In this document: positions 1 through 9,632 of the stretch, piece after piece
Numbering within the stretch: the first letter of the stretch is position 1
How the letters are laid out: every line of letters starts with the position of its first letter
Position numbers and translations under genes: made by a program
DNA from: Lachnospiraceae bacterium
GTDB taxonomy: Bacteria > Bacillota > Clostridia > Lachnospirales > Lachnospiraceae
Direction of reading: 5' to 3'
Assembly: GCA_017520425.1 (NCBI GenBank)
Contig: JAFXFO010000031.1
Location: forward strand, 1-64,000
Length of the DNA: 64,000 nt
The notes under the pieces: generated by a model
Seen by the model: only the letters and a program-made list of their open reading frames with translations
What the model was told of the DNA's origin: nothing
The model's database searches: none

Positions 1-393
1 GAACTTCTTTCCTTCCTTGAAGCTGCCGTCAGGAAGCTCCCAGGCTGCCTTTGCACAGTTTAACATCACTGCAGTACCCAGTACATTGGTCTGTACGAAT
101 ACTTCCGGGTTACGGATACTTCTGTCCACATGGCTTTCTGCTGCAAAATGTACCACACGGTCAATATCGTTTTCTGCAAAAATCTTTGCAATTGCTTCTT
201 TATCACAAATATCTGCTCTTACAAAGGTATAGTTATCTCTATTCTCCACATCCTTTAAGTTTTCCAGATTACCTGCATAGGTCAGTACGTCCACGTTGAT
301 AATACGAATCTCATTGTCATACTTCTTAAACATGTAATGAATGTAATTGGAACCGATAAATCCGGCACCGCCTGTTACTAAATAAGTTTTCAT
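1..393 (-). CDS. rfbB: dTDP-glucose 4,6-dehydratase, N-terminal part (cut by window edge)
   Basis: The first 131 codons of a short-chain dehydrogenase/reductase of the RmlB/RfbB family are present; the rest lies beyond base 1. The NAD-binding motif TGGAGFIGS is at residues 7-15 and the family signature HFAAESHVDRS is near residue 84. The known reaction converts dTDP-glucose to dTDP-4-keto-6-deoxyglucose, the precursor of dTDP-rhamnose and of dTDP-amino sugars. It closes the polysaccharide locus. Its base composition resembles the conserved genes above 13490 rather than the very AT-rich cassette next to it, so it probably marks the far edge of the variable cassette. rfbA, rfbC and rfbD would be expected beyond the window but cannot be seen. 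Confidence 0.93.
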   Translation of the reverse strand, partial: MKTYLVTGGAGFIGSNYIHYMFKKYDNEIRIINVDVLTYAGNLENLKDVENRDNYTFVRADICDKEAIAKIFAENDIDRVVHFAAESHVDRSIRNPEVFVQTNVLGTAVMLNCAKAAWELPDGSFKEGKKF

Positions 394-656
394 TTTTTAT
401 CCTTTCTCTAACTATTCTATTTACGTCAAGATATTATCAAAAATATTTTTCGAGTTACAATATACACACATATTATTCGAAATATAATCTACTTAATAGA
501 AACAATTCATAATTCTAACATAGTGAATATCCATCAATATGCTTTTTAAACTTATCATTTTATCTGATCAAATAATCCGCAATATTTAAGAAAATATCGT
601 AACAACTATAAAAACGCATAATTCTTACATTCTAACAATCAAACTTACTAATTAAC

Positions 657-1175
657 TTATATAGTTTCACAAAACTCTTCTTTAAGAATCGAGAAAATAT
701 ATACATTAACAAACTTTCCATTCTTATAGCAAGCATTTCTAAGCACTCCTTCTTGCTTAAAACCAACTTTTTTATAGCACTCTTGTGCTCTATGATTACT
801 CTCAAGAACTGTTAATTCTATACGTTGCATATTTAAATTATTGAATGCGTGTTTTAACATAGCATTAATTGCAAATGTACCCGCTCCATTTCCTTGATTC
901 TTATTATCACAAATCATAATATGTAGTTCTGCAGATTGGTTTAAATAATCTATTCCAGTCAAACTAACCAAGCCTATAAAACTATCTTTTTCATCAACTA
1001 TAGTACACCGTACATTATTACTTCGATTAGCCAGATAGTTTTCATACCACATAATATCTACATCTAAATTAATATATCGAAATGGTGCACCTAATTGTTC
1101 AATTAATTTCTGATCATTTCTCCAACGATTAATATCTTCTAAATCTTTGCGTTCTAACTCTCTTAACAAATACAT
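657..1175 (-). CDS. GNAT-family N-acetyltransferase, probably sugar-modifying
   Basis: A 172-residue RimJ/RimL-like GNAT protein. The acetyl-CoA-binding segment is NKNQGNGAGTFAINAML (about residues 92-108), followed by the usual hydrophobic strand and LESNHRAQECYKKVGF. The start follows GAGGTGAG and overlaps the end of the upstream gene by 13 bases, so the two are translationally linked. In a capsule cassette with two aminotransferase-fold proteins, the likely role (inference) is N-acetylation of a nucleotide-linked amino sugar, as done by PseH-type and related enzymes. A ribosomal-protein or antibiotic acetyltransferase is a less likely alternative. The gene is very AT-rich, like the rest of the cassette. 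Confidence 0.8.
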   Translation of the reverse strand: MYLLRELERKDLEDINRWRNDQKLIEQLGAPFRYINLDVDIMWYENYLANRSNNVRCTIVDEKDSFIGLVSLTGIDYLNQSAELHIMICDNKNQGNGAGTFAINAMLKHAFNNLNMQRIELTVLESNHRAQECYKKVGFKQEGVLRNACYKNGKFVNVYIFSILKEEFCETI

Positions 1176-2137
1176 TTACTCACCTCGTTTATTATATAAT
1201 TCATATCGTTTTCATTATATCTTTGGTCAACAGGAAGTGGTAAAATATTATTAGCATACTCATATTCTACTTCATCCTTTGTACAAATCTCAAAGACATC
1301 AGGCCATAATGTTGGTATATATATCTTTCTCTTTTGTAATTTTTCACGAATTTCATAGCCATTAACAATATAAAGCGGATACATAAACGCACCTTCCGGA
1401 ATAAGCAAATCTAATTTATTTATTCCCGAAAATTCCCTATGAATGATTTCATAATTCCTTTTTCTTCTTTCCTTAATATCTAAATAATCAATTCCGTGCA
1501 AAAGATTATAAGTAAGTTTAGACATTTTTCTTAAAGGCATATCCTTATAATCATGTTCAGCTTTTACATATTCACTATAATATTGATTTGCAGTACCTTC
1601 AAATCTTCCTAACAAATGACTCATACGTATATTAGATACATCCTGAGATATTGAATTCAAATAATTTATCCCCATATCATCAATATTTGCATAAAGAAAA
1701 GCACCATCCGGAACACCGAAAAATTTTCGACAGGTGTAGATTGTATCCACATTTGAAACAGGTTTTTGATAAAATGCTTGAACGTTATCAACAATTATCC
1801 TATCATATTTTTCTTTTAATTTTGTAATAAATTCATTTGAAATTTGTCCATAATAATTTACAAAATAAAACCATTCATCTTCTGATAAAGCTATATTTTG
1901 TGGAATAAATTCGTAATTAATTGAATAATACCGAATCTCAACGTTTTCTTTCTTGCATACTTCCATAACAGAATCACATAGAAATTTAGGAAGCAATATT
2001 TTTTTGATTTTTCTTATTCTTATTAGAAATAACAGACAGTTTCTTGCACTATTAAGTTTAATAGCATCTTCATGAAGCATTGGTAACATATATGTATCTA
2101 GTTCAATAAAACCGCCTATTTCTTTCATCGAATACAT
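1163..2137 (-). CDS. DegT/DnrJ-like PLP-dependent aminotransferase-fold protein, divergent
   Basis: A 324-residue protein with a fold-type-I PLP core: Asp117 in IIVDNVQAF at the place of the pyridine-nitrogen aspartate, and Lys138 in TCRKFFGVPDGA at the place of the Schiff-base lysine. It is shorter than normal DegT enzymes (about 370 residues) and lacks a clear N-terminal substrate-binding region, so it is a divergent relative. The start follows AAGGAGAG with suitable spacing. It lies between an ATP-grasp gene (13 bases upstream) and the acetyltransferase (overlapping). This order suggests the three act on one substrate, perhaps building or attaching an amino group on the polysaccharide. The actual substrate cannot be read from sequence. 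Confidence 0.65.
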   Translation of the reverse strand: MYSMKEIGGFIELDTYMLPMLHEDAIKLNSARNCLLFLIRIRKIKKILLPKFLCDSVMEVCKKENVEIRYYSINYEFIPQNIALSEDEWFYFVNYYGQISNEFITKLKEKYDRIIVDNVQAFYQKPVSNVDTIYTCRKFFGVPDGAFLYANIDDMGINYLNSISQDVSNIRMSHLLGRFEGTANQYYSEYVKAEHDYKDMPLRKMSKLTYNLLHGIDYLDIKERRKRNYEIIHREFSGINKLDLLIPEGAFMYPLYIVNGYEIREKLQKRKIYIPTLWPDVFEICTKDEVEYEYANNILPLPVDQRYNENDMNYIINEVSKCIC

Positions 2138-2149
2138 TTTCTCTCCTTA

Positions 2150-3349
2150 TCATTTTACCTTAACCTTAATATATTTATCTTGTTGTGATAAAACCTCTTG
2201 TAAACGTTCATCCGTATCAAACTTAAGAACTAAGGTTCCTATTGCTTCGTTTGCCCCAGAAAATCCACCGACCTTTTCACCAGACACAATCCACAAATCG
2301 TTTTCTATTAGATTATTCTTAATATCATCGGAAATCCATAAACAATCAAAGATTCCAGCCACATCACTGTGTAAAACTATCTCAGCCCAATATCCATCAT
2401 ATTTTTTTTGTTCTACATCAATTACTGGTTCTCCAACTGCGGCACGTACAGCGTTAGTTATTAAATCTACTCCTGTAGCATATCGCAACATTTCAGCCAA
2501 TCGATTCCCACCACCGCGCGGAGAACATTCCATAATATAAGCTTTTCCATCTACACATTCTCTTGTTTCAATATTATATATGGAGGTTTTCATATCTAAT
2601 AAGCTTAATAATCTTTGAATTTCTTTGGTTAATTCAATTTGATTTTTGCTTGATATTGTCGCAGGCCAACTATATGCTGATGGCGCATACGGATTTTCAC
2701 AATTTTCATCAAAGCGTTGCGCTGAAAAAGAAACAAATTTCAATTCTCCATCAACAGAGAAACTATCTGTATCCGAAGAATGTCCGACTTTTTCAAGAAA
2801 ATCCTCAATAATAAATTCATTGCAATGAGAAAATGCAAGCGCATGCTTAATACTATCAACTAACATATTCGGTTTTTCGACTTTTACAACCCCTTTACTT
2901 CCAGCTGCATCTGTCGGCTTAACAATCACAGGCCAATGAAATAAATCTATATCTTCTAAAGCCATCTCTATATTATTATAACTTTTTGCCATTGGTACAT
3001 TAAAACCATTATCTGATAAAAACTTACGAAATCTTCCTTTATTTTGTAGTATTGAAACAGACTCATAAGAACCACTATGAGGTAACCCCATTTTTTCTGC
3101 TACATATGCTGCAGTAACCACTCCAGGATCACATGCAAATGACATAATGCCGTCAATACTTAATCTTCTTGCAACTTCTAAAACTGCGTCTTTATCTATT
3201 ATGCTAACATTGCAATATTCATCTGAATATTTATGTGCTATATTATTAGGCAAATAGTCACAAGTTATTGTATAATATCCCAGTTTTTGTGCTGCTTCAA
3301 TCACTGGCAATAAATATCTTGAGCCACCTAAAAGTAATAATTTCTTCAT
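2150..3349 (-). CDS. ATP-grasp ligase (carbamoyl-phosphate-synthase-like)
   Basis: About 399 residues from the start chosen here: the second in-frame ATG, which has GGAG eight bases upstream; a longer form beginning 18 bases earlier is possible. The N-terminal pre-ATP-grasp domain opens with KLLLLGGSRYLLPVIEAA. The ATP-grasp core carries the glycine-rich loop KPTDAAGSKGVV and the metal-binding ECSPRGGGNRLAEML. Such enzymes join a carboxylate, activated as acyl phosphate, to an amine or other nucleophile. In a capsule cassette next to aminotransferase-like and acetyltransferase genes it may add an amino acid to an amino sugar (inference). A free-standing metabolic ligase role remains possible. 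Confidence 0.78.
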   Translation of the reverse strand: MKKLLLLGGSRYLLPVIEAAQKLGYYTITCDYLPNNIAHKYSDEYCNVSIIDKDAVLEVARRLSIDGIMSFACDPGVVTAAYVAEKMGLPHSGSYESVSILQNKGRFRKFLSDNGFNVPMAKSYNNIEMALEDIDLFHWPVIVKPTDAAGSKGVVKVEKPNMLVDSIKHALAFSHCNEFIIEDFLEKVGHSSDTDSFSVDGELKFVSFSAQRFDENCENPYAPSAYSWPATISSKNQIELTKEIQRLLSLLDMKTSIYNIETRECVDGKAYIMECSPRGGGNRLAEMLRYATGVDLITNAVRAAVGEPVIDVEQKKYDGYWAEIVLHSDVAGIFDCLWISDDIKNNLIENDLWIVSGEKVGGFSGANEAIGTLVLKFDTDERLQEVLSQQDKYIKVKVK

Positions 3350-3405
3350 TTCTTTATCTCCATCCATATTTATTCTTTATTAAAACGCATTATCTACTAA
3401 AGCTT

Positions 3406-4512
3406 CTATTCTAAGATTATATTACAAATCCTATCTACATCATCCAATCTTAAATCGGCATATAATGGCAAAGTTAGAACACGTAATGCTATATGCTGCG
3501 CTATTGGTGTCTTCTCAGTTCCTGCTGTTGGATAATTCCTATAGCATTCAAATCCATTTGTCAATGGATAAAAATATTTCCTAGCAGCAATTCCCTTCTC
3601 TGCAAGCCTAGTAAAGACTTCATTTCTCGTATATTTATATCCATCAAAAACAACTGGAAAATATGCATAATTAGATTCTACATCTTTCTGCTTTGAAGGT
3701 AGCTTTATACCATCAATTCCACTTAATCTTTTAATATAATATTCAACAATCAATTTTCTTTTATTTATTTCTTCGTCCAAATGCCTAATATTACATAGTC
3801 CCATTGCAGCTTGAAATTCATTCATTTTTGCATTACCACCAACATATGCGACTTCTTCAGGACCATGAATCCCAAAGTTTTTCTGATCATTAAGAAGTTG
3901 TACCCACGAATCGTTCTTAAAACAAACAGCTCCACCTTCAATTGTATTGAAAACCTTTGTTGCATGAAAGCTAAACATAGAAGCATCTCCAAAGCATGCT
4001 ACTGATGCTCCCTTATATTTAACTGCAAAGGCATGTGCTGCATCATAAATAACTTTCAATCCATATTTTCTGGCAATTCTGTCTATTTCCTCAACATCAC
4101 AAATACTTCCATATACGTGAACAGGTATTATTGCAACTGTTTGATCTGTAATTAACGCTTCAATTTTATTAACATCCATTGTATAATTTTCATCGTTTAT
4201 ATCACAAAAAACCGGGACTAGTCCATTTCTTACTATAGCATGTGTAGTAGATGCAAATGTGAACGGTGTTGTAATTACTTCCCCTCCTTTTGGTAGATTT
4301 AATGCCGCAATAGCATTTTCAAGTGCTAGGTGCCCATTTGTATATAGAATAACATGAGGTACTTCAAGATAATTCTCCAATTTTTCTTGAAGCAATTTAT
4401 GCTTAATACCCATATTAGTAAGCCAATGAGTATCCCACAGTTCGCTAATCTCTTCAAAAAATTCTTCTTTGCTAGGCATTGATGAACTAGTAACTAATAT
4501 CTCATTCAACAT
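3406..4512 (-). CDS. DegT/DnrJ/EryC1-family sugar aminotransferase
   Basis: A full-length 368-residue PLP-dependent sugar aminotransferase. Asp157 (VIYDAAHAF) and the Schiff-base Lys186 (FSFHATKVFNTIEGG) are present, as is the N-terminal NGHLALENA segment that contacts the cofactor phosphate. Family members transfer an amino group from glutamate to a nucleotide-linked keto sugar. With rfbB in the same locus, a dTDP-4-keto-6-deoxy sugar is the natural substrate, giving an amino-dideoxy sugar such as a Qui4N/Fuc4N or Fuc3N type; which one cannot be told. The downstream GNAT protein would fit as its N-acetylating partner. Confidence 0.88.
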   Translation of the reverse strand: MLNEILVTSSSMPSKEEFFEEISELWDTHWLTNMGIKHKLLQEKLENYLEVPHVILYTNGHLALENAIAALNLPKGGEVITTPFTFASTTHAIVRNGLVPVFCDINDENYTMDVNKIEALITDQTVAIIPVHVYGSICDVEEIDRIARKYGLKVIYDAAHAFAVKYKGASVACFGDASMFSFHATKVFNTIEGGAVCFKNDSWVQLLNDQKNFGIHGPEEVAYVGGNAKMNEFQAAMGLCNIRHLDEEINKRKLIVEYYIKRLSGIDGIKLPSKQKDVESNYAYFPVVFDGYKYTRNEVFTRLAEKGIAARKYFYPLTNGFECYRNYPTAGTEKTPIAQHIALRVLTLPLYADLRLDDVDRICNIILE

Positions 4513-4603
4513 ATTTTTTCTCCTTGTATTTAATCATCCAATTATACTAAAAAATGGCGGAATTGATGTAAAATATTGTATTTTACATATCTTACCAAAA
4601 TTA

Positions 4604-6043
4604 TCATTTTCTTATTAAAGAATTAATTAGAAATCTAAAAGCCTTTTGTTTTGTCAAAATAGACAACAATAGGTATATAATAGCTCCCAAAAATACCTGG
4701 ATTAATATTTTTACCATATCAGATAATAATAAACTATTTACAAAACTAATGCACAAGGACATTATTATTGCTAAAATAAATGATGGTAATATATCTTTAA
4801 CCTGCTCTACATATTTATAATTTAATAATATTTTGTTCGGGAAAGAATTTATTAATGTCGAAAATAAATCAATAAAAATTACACTATATGCCATAGCAAG
4901 CGGTCCAAAATTCATTGTTAACAATACTACAACAAATCCCAATATTTTTTTAACTACTTCAATTTTTAAAAAAATGTCACTACGACCTAATGCATTAATT
5001 GCTTGTAAATTCGCAGTATGAATTGGCCAAAATCCATAAGAGAAACAAAATATTCTCACATAAGGAACACATGGCAACCATTTTTCGGTTAACACTAATC
5101 TAATTAAAGGTTCTGATATAGTGGCAAACCCTATCATTAACGGCCACATAATATATGAACTTATCTGAATAGCCCTTCTTGTCATTTGTTTCACACGATC
5201 TTTATCATCTTGAAATTGAGCTATTGCCGGAAACAAAACACTACTAATAGAATTATTAATATTAACTACTATAAGGCTTGGATATTTATCACCTTGATTA
5301 TAATAAGCAAGCTCAGAAGGAGTATACTTTTTTCCAATAATTAAACTTCGTAACTCTTTATACCCTACATCAATTAAGCCAGAAACTAAGATTTTCCATC
5401 CATAAGCAAACATTACTTTTACTCTTTGCCATGAACACTTAAATACAGGATGCCATTTTAAAGCAATCCATAAAACTATAGTCCCTATACATGTATTTGA
5501 TAAATATTGGATTACCAATGCCCATGCTCCAAAACCTCTATAAGCTAATACAATACCAATAACTCCCGAAATCAATGCTCCAAATATTGTTGAAACAAAA
5601 AAACGTTTAAACAAAAAATTCTTTGACACGTATGCCTGTTGAACCGAATTTATGGCAGCAATAATAATCCGCAATCCTAATACTCTAAGTGCCGGTGAAA
5701 GTATTGGCATTTTATAAAAATTTGCAATACACGGTGAAATAAAATACAAAATTAAATATAAAACTATACTTATAGCCAAATTTATCCAAAACACCGATGA
5801 AAAATCAATGTTATCTGCATCTTTTTTCTGTATTAACGCATTTCCCAATCCACTAGATACAAATACATTTGCAATTGTTATGAATGTCATAATTAGGCCA
5901 ACAGCACCATACTCATCAGGGGAAAGCAAACGTGCTAATATTATAGAAACAATTAAACTTATAAGTTGTGCTGAAATACGTTCACCAAACTTCCAAAAAA
6001 GGTTTCTGAAAATTTTTGTTTTTGAAATTATATTTTCTTCCAT
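4604..6043 (-). CDS. Wzx-like polysaccharide repeat-unit flippase
   Basis: A 479-residue membrane protein of the MOP exporter superfamily, polysaccharide-synthesis (WzxC/TuaB-like) group. The N-terminus has the typical NLFWKFGERISAQLISLI and LLSPDEYGAVGL segments, followed by about 12-14 hydrophobic stretches. It would move undecaprenyl-linked oligosaccharide units from the inner to the outer face of the membrane, where the Wzy-like protein polymerises them. It stops 91 bases before the aminotransferase gene and starts 3 bases after the preceding glycosyltransferase. Confidence 0.87.
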   Translation of the reverse strand: MEENIISKTKIFRNLFWKFGERISAQLISLIVSIILARLLSPDEYGAVGLIMTFITIANVFVSSGLGNALIQKKDADNIDFSSVFWINLAISIVLYLILYFISPCIANFYKMPILSPALRVLGLRIIIAAINSVQQAYVSKNFLFKRFFVSTIFGALISGVIGIVLAYRGFGAWALVIQYLSNTCIGTIVLWIALKWHPVFKCSWQRVKVMFAYGWKILVSGLIDVGYKELRSLIIGKKYTPSELAYYNQGDKYPSLIVVNINNSISSVLFPAIAQFQDDKDRVKQMTRRAIQISSYIMWPLMIGFATISEPLIRLVLTEKWLPCVPYVRIFCFSYGFWPIHTANLQAINALGRSDIFLKIEVVKKILGFVVVLLTMNFGPLAMAYSVIFIDLFSTLINSFPNKILLNYKYVEQVKDILPSFILAIIMSLCISFVNSLLLSDMVKILIQVFLGAIIYLLLSILTKQKAFRFLINSLIRK

Positions 6044-6046
6044 ATT

Positions 6047-6985
6047 TTAGTAAAACACCTCTTTATGAAAAAAATCTCTATAAATTTTGGACATAATCCA
6101 CATATAAATAGCTCTTACTTTACATTTTACTTTCTTGAATTCAGTATACACCTGCTTTATATTACAATATTTTGCTTTATACGCACCAAATAAGTGTCTA
6201 ACAAAATATGCCTCAGCAAATTTTGTTGCCTCTTTATTTTCTAACATCTGTGCATATTTAAGCAATTCTGTATTCCATCTTATTACTGAATCATAATCGT
6301 ATACATAATTTGCTGCATAGCTCGATCCCTCATCCCGAATCAAACGATATGCACTCATTTTTTTGTTCATACAATAAATTCTTCCTTGAGAAGCTAGCGA
6401 AAAATATAATGCTCTATCCCACGGCATTAACCCTTTATTCAAAATCGAAGCATCGAATCCATTATCTAAATTATAATTACGATACATAATAGTTGTTAGT
6501 TGACCTGGTAATATTCCACTAGCAAAATGTTTTAAAGTATATTCATCTTGTTTACATTCTGGATAGCATTCTCCTGTAGGTAACGAATTTTTATCAACAA
6601 TAATACAGCTATGACAAACTGCTATATATTCTGGGTTTTCATCCAAAAAACGTATTTGAGAATCGATTTTATCATTTGTAATCCAATAATCATCTCCTTC
6701 TAATGCAATAATATATCGCCCTCTACACCTAATTCGCAAATCATCAGCATTACTAGGTACTTCTTGATACATATTATGATCTCGATAAAAAACATTTAAC
6801 TTTCCCGGATTATTTTGTTCCAGTTCTCGCAAAATCATTCTAGTACTATCTGTTGAAAGATCTTCACCAATTAAAATCTCGTATGTATAGTTTGTTTTTT
6901 GCATTAAAACACTTTCTATTGCCTGGCGTATATAATTCTCGTGATTATATGTTATAATATATATACTTAAATCAATATCTCTCAT
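6047..6985 (-). CDS. Family 2 glycosyltransferase
   Basis: A GT2 (GT-A fold) enzyme. It opens with LSIYIITYNHENYIRQAIESVL; the nucleotide-sugar region is EILIGEDLSTDST and the DxD-like metal site is ALEGDDYWI. About 312 residues if translation begins at the third in-frame ATG, which has GAGAGG nine bases upstream; the first ATG, 18 bases earlier, lacks a ribosome site. It would add one sugar to the lipid-linked repeat unit at the cytoplasmic face. Donor and acceptor cannot be predicted. Confidence 0.86.
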   Translation of the reverse strand: MRDIDLSIYIITYNHENYIRQAIESVLMQKTNYTYEILIGEDLSTDSTRMILRELEQNNPGKLNVFYRDHNMYQEVPSNADDLRIRCRGRYIIALEGDDYWITNDKIDSQIRFLDENPEYIAVCHSCIIVDKNSLPTGECYPECKQDEYTLKHFASGILPGQLTTIMYRNYNLDNGFDASILNKGLMPWDRALYFSLASQGRIYCMNKKMSAYRLIRDEGSSYAANYVYDYDSVIRWNTELLKYAQMLENKEATKFAEAYFVRHLFGAYKAKYCNIKQVYTEFKKVKCKVRAIYMWIMSKIYRDFFHKEVFY

Positions 6986-7234
6986 CTTTATCATCCTCTC
7001 CATTTAATATATTAGGAATTCATTTAATCATAATCGTCAAAACGTTAGATATATGAATTTTTTCTCATATAAGAACTAGAAAACATACCATTAATATTAG
7101 ACATATTATTATATTCAAATACTTATGTTATAATGGTCCATGTCATTAATTCCATGAAATAATATATATATTCTTGTTATTGAATAAGATTGCTTCTCAA
7201 GTTTTTCGGTATTCAAATTCCAAAATACGATTCA

Positions 7235-8548
7235 TTACATACCAGAATATTCACTTTTGTCAAGTGTTTCTATACAACTTTTATATTCTTTTGATGTTTT
7301 AATAAAATAAAATATAGCCAAATATAACAAGAAAATCCTAAAAGAAGGAATTGATGTTATTGAATAAATTATCCAGTAAGCTAATGAGAAAACCAAAACT
7401 TCCTTAGACTTAAACCTTTTTGGTATCTTGATTACAGAATAATATAGTAACAAAATATGACATAAAACACCTAATCTACCATGCATAACTAGTTGTTCAA
7501 ACCATATGCTCTCATATCCACGTGCCGCATCAGTATATGAACTATATACAATATAATTTCTAAATGTCTCACCCAATCCTGCCCAAGGTGATAGCTTTGA
7601 GATTTCTTTAATTGCTTCATATTGAGATAAACGCATTTTTAAACTACTCCCCCCTACTGCTGAGGAAGAATCAATAGAAATCAAGTTCATCAAGATATCC
7701 ATATTATTACTTATTACCACAAAGAATAAAGGCATTGCTAACATAAAAAGTAGTAATATGTAGTAAAATCTCTTTTTCTTAAAAATCTTACCATTAATCA
7801 TTACAAAAGCCAATATTAGCAAAAAAATTATAGCTGAACGCATTTTTGTTAATACTATACATGGTAAACATAATATTGCAGAAATTATTGCAATATATTT
7901 ATGAGGTAAATTATTATTCTTATTTATCCACAGATACAATACAAATATCGAATACAATCCTAAAGTCATACCTGCTCCTAAAGGATGTTCAAATAAAGAT
8001 ACCAAACGATATCCCCTAGACCATAAAACATTATAAACTTCAATTGTATTATCAGATAAAATCACCTTATAATCTAATAGCGGATTTCTCCCCTCCATAT
8101 ATTCAAACAAACCATATAGGCATGCAACGCAAATAACTACTGTAATTCCACTAAACAAAAACTTAAAGTCTTCTTTTGTTTCAATTACATTCCACAACAG
8201 CCAAATAAATAGATAATCTCTAAATATTTTCATAATTGCTCGTCCAAATTCGGGTGTGAAACCCGACAATGCAAAAAAACATGTTAAAATATAAACTACA
8301 ATAATAAATATAAATGGCATTTTATATGGGAATGCAATCCTACTTAATGTATATTTCTTACGGTTTAAAAAAAATAATACACAAAAGTAAAATGGCAATA
8401 TTAAATTAGTATTTAAGTGCAATCCCCCTGCTTTTATAATCGGAGTTGAATACCAAAAAATCTGATATATAATGAATAACATAAGACTTTTTTTATAATT
8501 TATAAATCCATATAACAAAATAAGTATTGATATTAATGTAAAAATCAT
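7235..8548 (-). CDS. Wzy-like O-antigen/capsule polymerase
   Basis: A 437-residue integral membrane protein with about 10-12 hydrophobic segments and the long outer loop typical of the O-antigen ligase/polymerase superfamily (region around GLFEYMEGRNPLLDYK to LFEHPLGAGMTLGLY, then a second loop containing MRLSQYEAIKEISKLSPWAGLGETF). Such proteins polymerise undecaprenyl-linked repeat units. It is the only such gene in the locus and sits with a Wzx-like flippase and a CpsC-type chain-length protein, so a Wzx/Wzy-dependent pathway is the coherent reading. Extremely AT-rich. No ribosome site or promoter was convincingly identified in the 231 bases between this gene and the next one downstream. 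Confidence 0.83.
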   Translation of the reverse strand: MIFTLISILILLYGFINYKKSLMLFIIYQIFWYSTPIIKAGGLHLNTNLILPFYFCVLFFLNRKKYTLSRIAFPYKMPFIFIIVVYILTCFFALSGFTPEFGRAIMKIFRDYLFIWLLWNVIETKEDFKFLFSGITVVICVACLYGLFEYMEGRNPLLDYKVILSDNTIEVYNVLWSRGYRLVSLFEHPLGAGMTLGLYSIFVLYLWINKNNNLPHKYIAIISAILCLPCIVLTKMRSAIIFLLILAFVMINGKIFKKKRFYYILLLFMLAMPLFFVVISNNMDILMNLISIDSSSAVGGSSLKMRLSQYEAIKEISKLSPWAGLGETFRNYIVYSSYTDAARGYESIWFEQLVMHGRLGVLCHILLLYYSVIKIPKRFKSKEVLVFSLAYWIIYSITSIPSFRIFLLYLAIFYFIKTSKEYKSCIETLDKSEYSGM

Positions 8549-8706
8549 ATTTTATCTCTCTTCTTTACGAATAGAATTATTATATCAAATTATTTTATAT
8601 CCAATTTAACATAATATATCAACAATAAATCAACTCAAACAAAGCATTAATTTGTTTACTGATTTCACATAAAATCGCTAACAAATAAATGACTCATATA
8701 AAATCA

Positions 8707-9624
8707 TCATTTTTCAAGTATTCTTTTACCAAATAATTTGCCAAAGCCACTTACAAAAATAATTAACATTTTAAAAGTATGCAAAATAGTACTATACAAA
8801 TAATAAGTAATATGTTTATTTTTTTCTGTTAATTTAGCCATGTTATAATCATATCGCCATTTAAATATAGTTAACCATATTTTTGAAATTGTATTTTCTT
8901 TAGTCAATAAATTATACATTTCCAAATCAGATTCATAACCTTTCCTCTTATCTAATGAACAGTTTTCTCCTGTATCTACATGCGTATATAACAATTGATT
9001 ACAATACTTAATTTTTATTTCTTTAAACATTAAACACCAAAGGTATAAATCATCAGAACAATTTGTTTTCATTATATTTTCTTTCCAAAAATCAGGTATT
9101 TCATCCTTCCTTAAAAGACATTGTCCCGGTGAAGACAACAAATTGCCTATAATTAAATATGCATAATATTTTCTTGAAAAAAACACACGTCCATAAGAAT
9201 TGAGTATCATTCTTTTTCCTTTAGATGTTTCAAAAACGCCATTAGCAATTACACAATCACATTCTTCGCAACAAATTAGTTTATAAGTCTCTCTGATAAA
9301 TGCTTCACACCACAAATCATCTTGATCCAGAAAAGCAATGTACTTACCATTAGCCACTTCTAACCCTTTTACCCTTGCATTATGTATACCACCATTATCT
9401 TGTAATTCTACCAAAATCAGTTTATATAAACTTGATTGTATCTTTTCTTTCTCAATACTAACCCAAGGGCTATCATTAACTAAAATCAATTCTACTTCTA
9501 TATCAATTTCTGATTTTGCAGTTATAACATTACGTTCAATAAGATTTCTAATATTTTCTAAATACTTATTACCATTATAAAAAGGAACAATAACTGAAAT
9601 AATATCCAAACACTTAACCTCCAT
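8707..9624 (-). CDS. Family 2 glycosyltransferase
   Basis: A 305-residue GT2 enzyme: ISVIVPFYNGNKYLENI at the N-terminus, ELILVNDSP for the nucleotide site, GGIHNARVKGLEVANGKYI, and the metal-binding DQDDLW. The C-terminal 40 residues contain a hydrophobic stretch (TFKMLIIFVSGFGKLFG) that could associate with the membrane. It lies eight bases after a GT4 gene and is probably co-translated. It likely adds a sugar during repeat-unit assembly; its specificity is unknown. Confidence 0.86.
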   Translation of the reverse strand: MEVKCLDIISVIVPFYNGNKYLENIRNLIERNVITAKSEIDIEVELILVNDSPWVSIEKEKIQSSLYKLILVELQDNGGIHNARVKGLEVANGKYIAFLDQDDLWCEAFIRETYKLICCEECDCVIANGVFETSKGKRMILNSYGRVFFSRKYYAYLIIGNLLSSPGQCLLRKDEIPDFWKENIMKTNCSDDLYLWCLMFKEIKIKYCNQLLYTHVDTGENCSLDKRKGYESDLEMYNLLTKENTISKIWLTIFKWRYDYNMAKLTEKNKHITYYLYSTILHTFKMLIIFVSGFGKLFGKRILEK

Positions 9625-9632
9625 TGCATATT

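Noticed and set aside
394-656. Possible small gene or RNA between rfbB and the GNAT gene
   Set aside because: Only AT-rich sequence with no ribosome site, hairpin or promoter worth calling.
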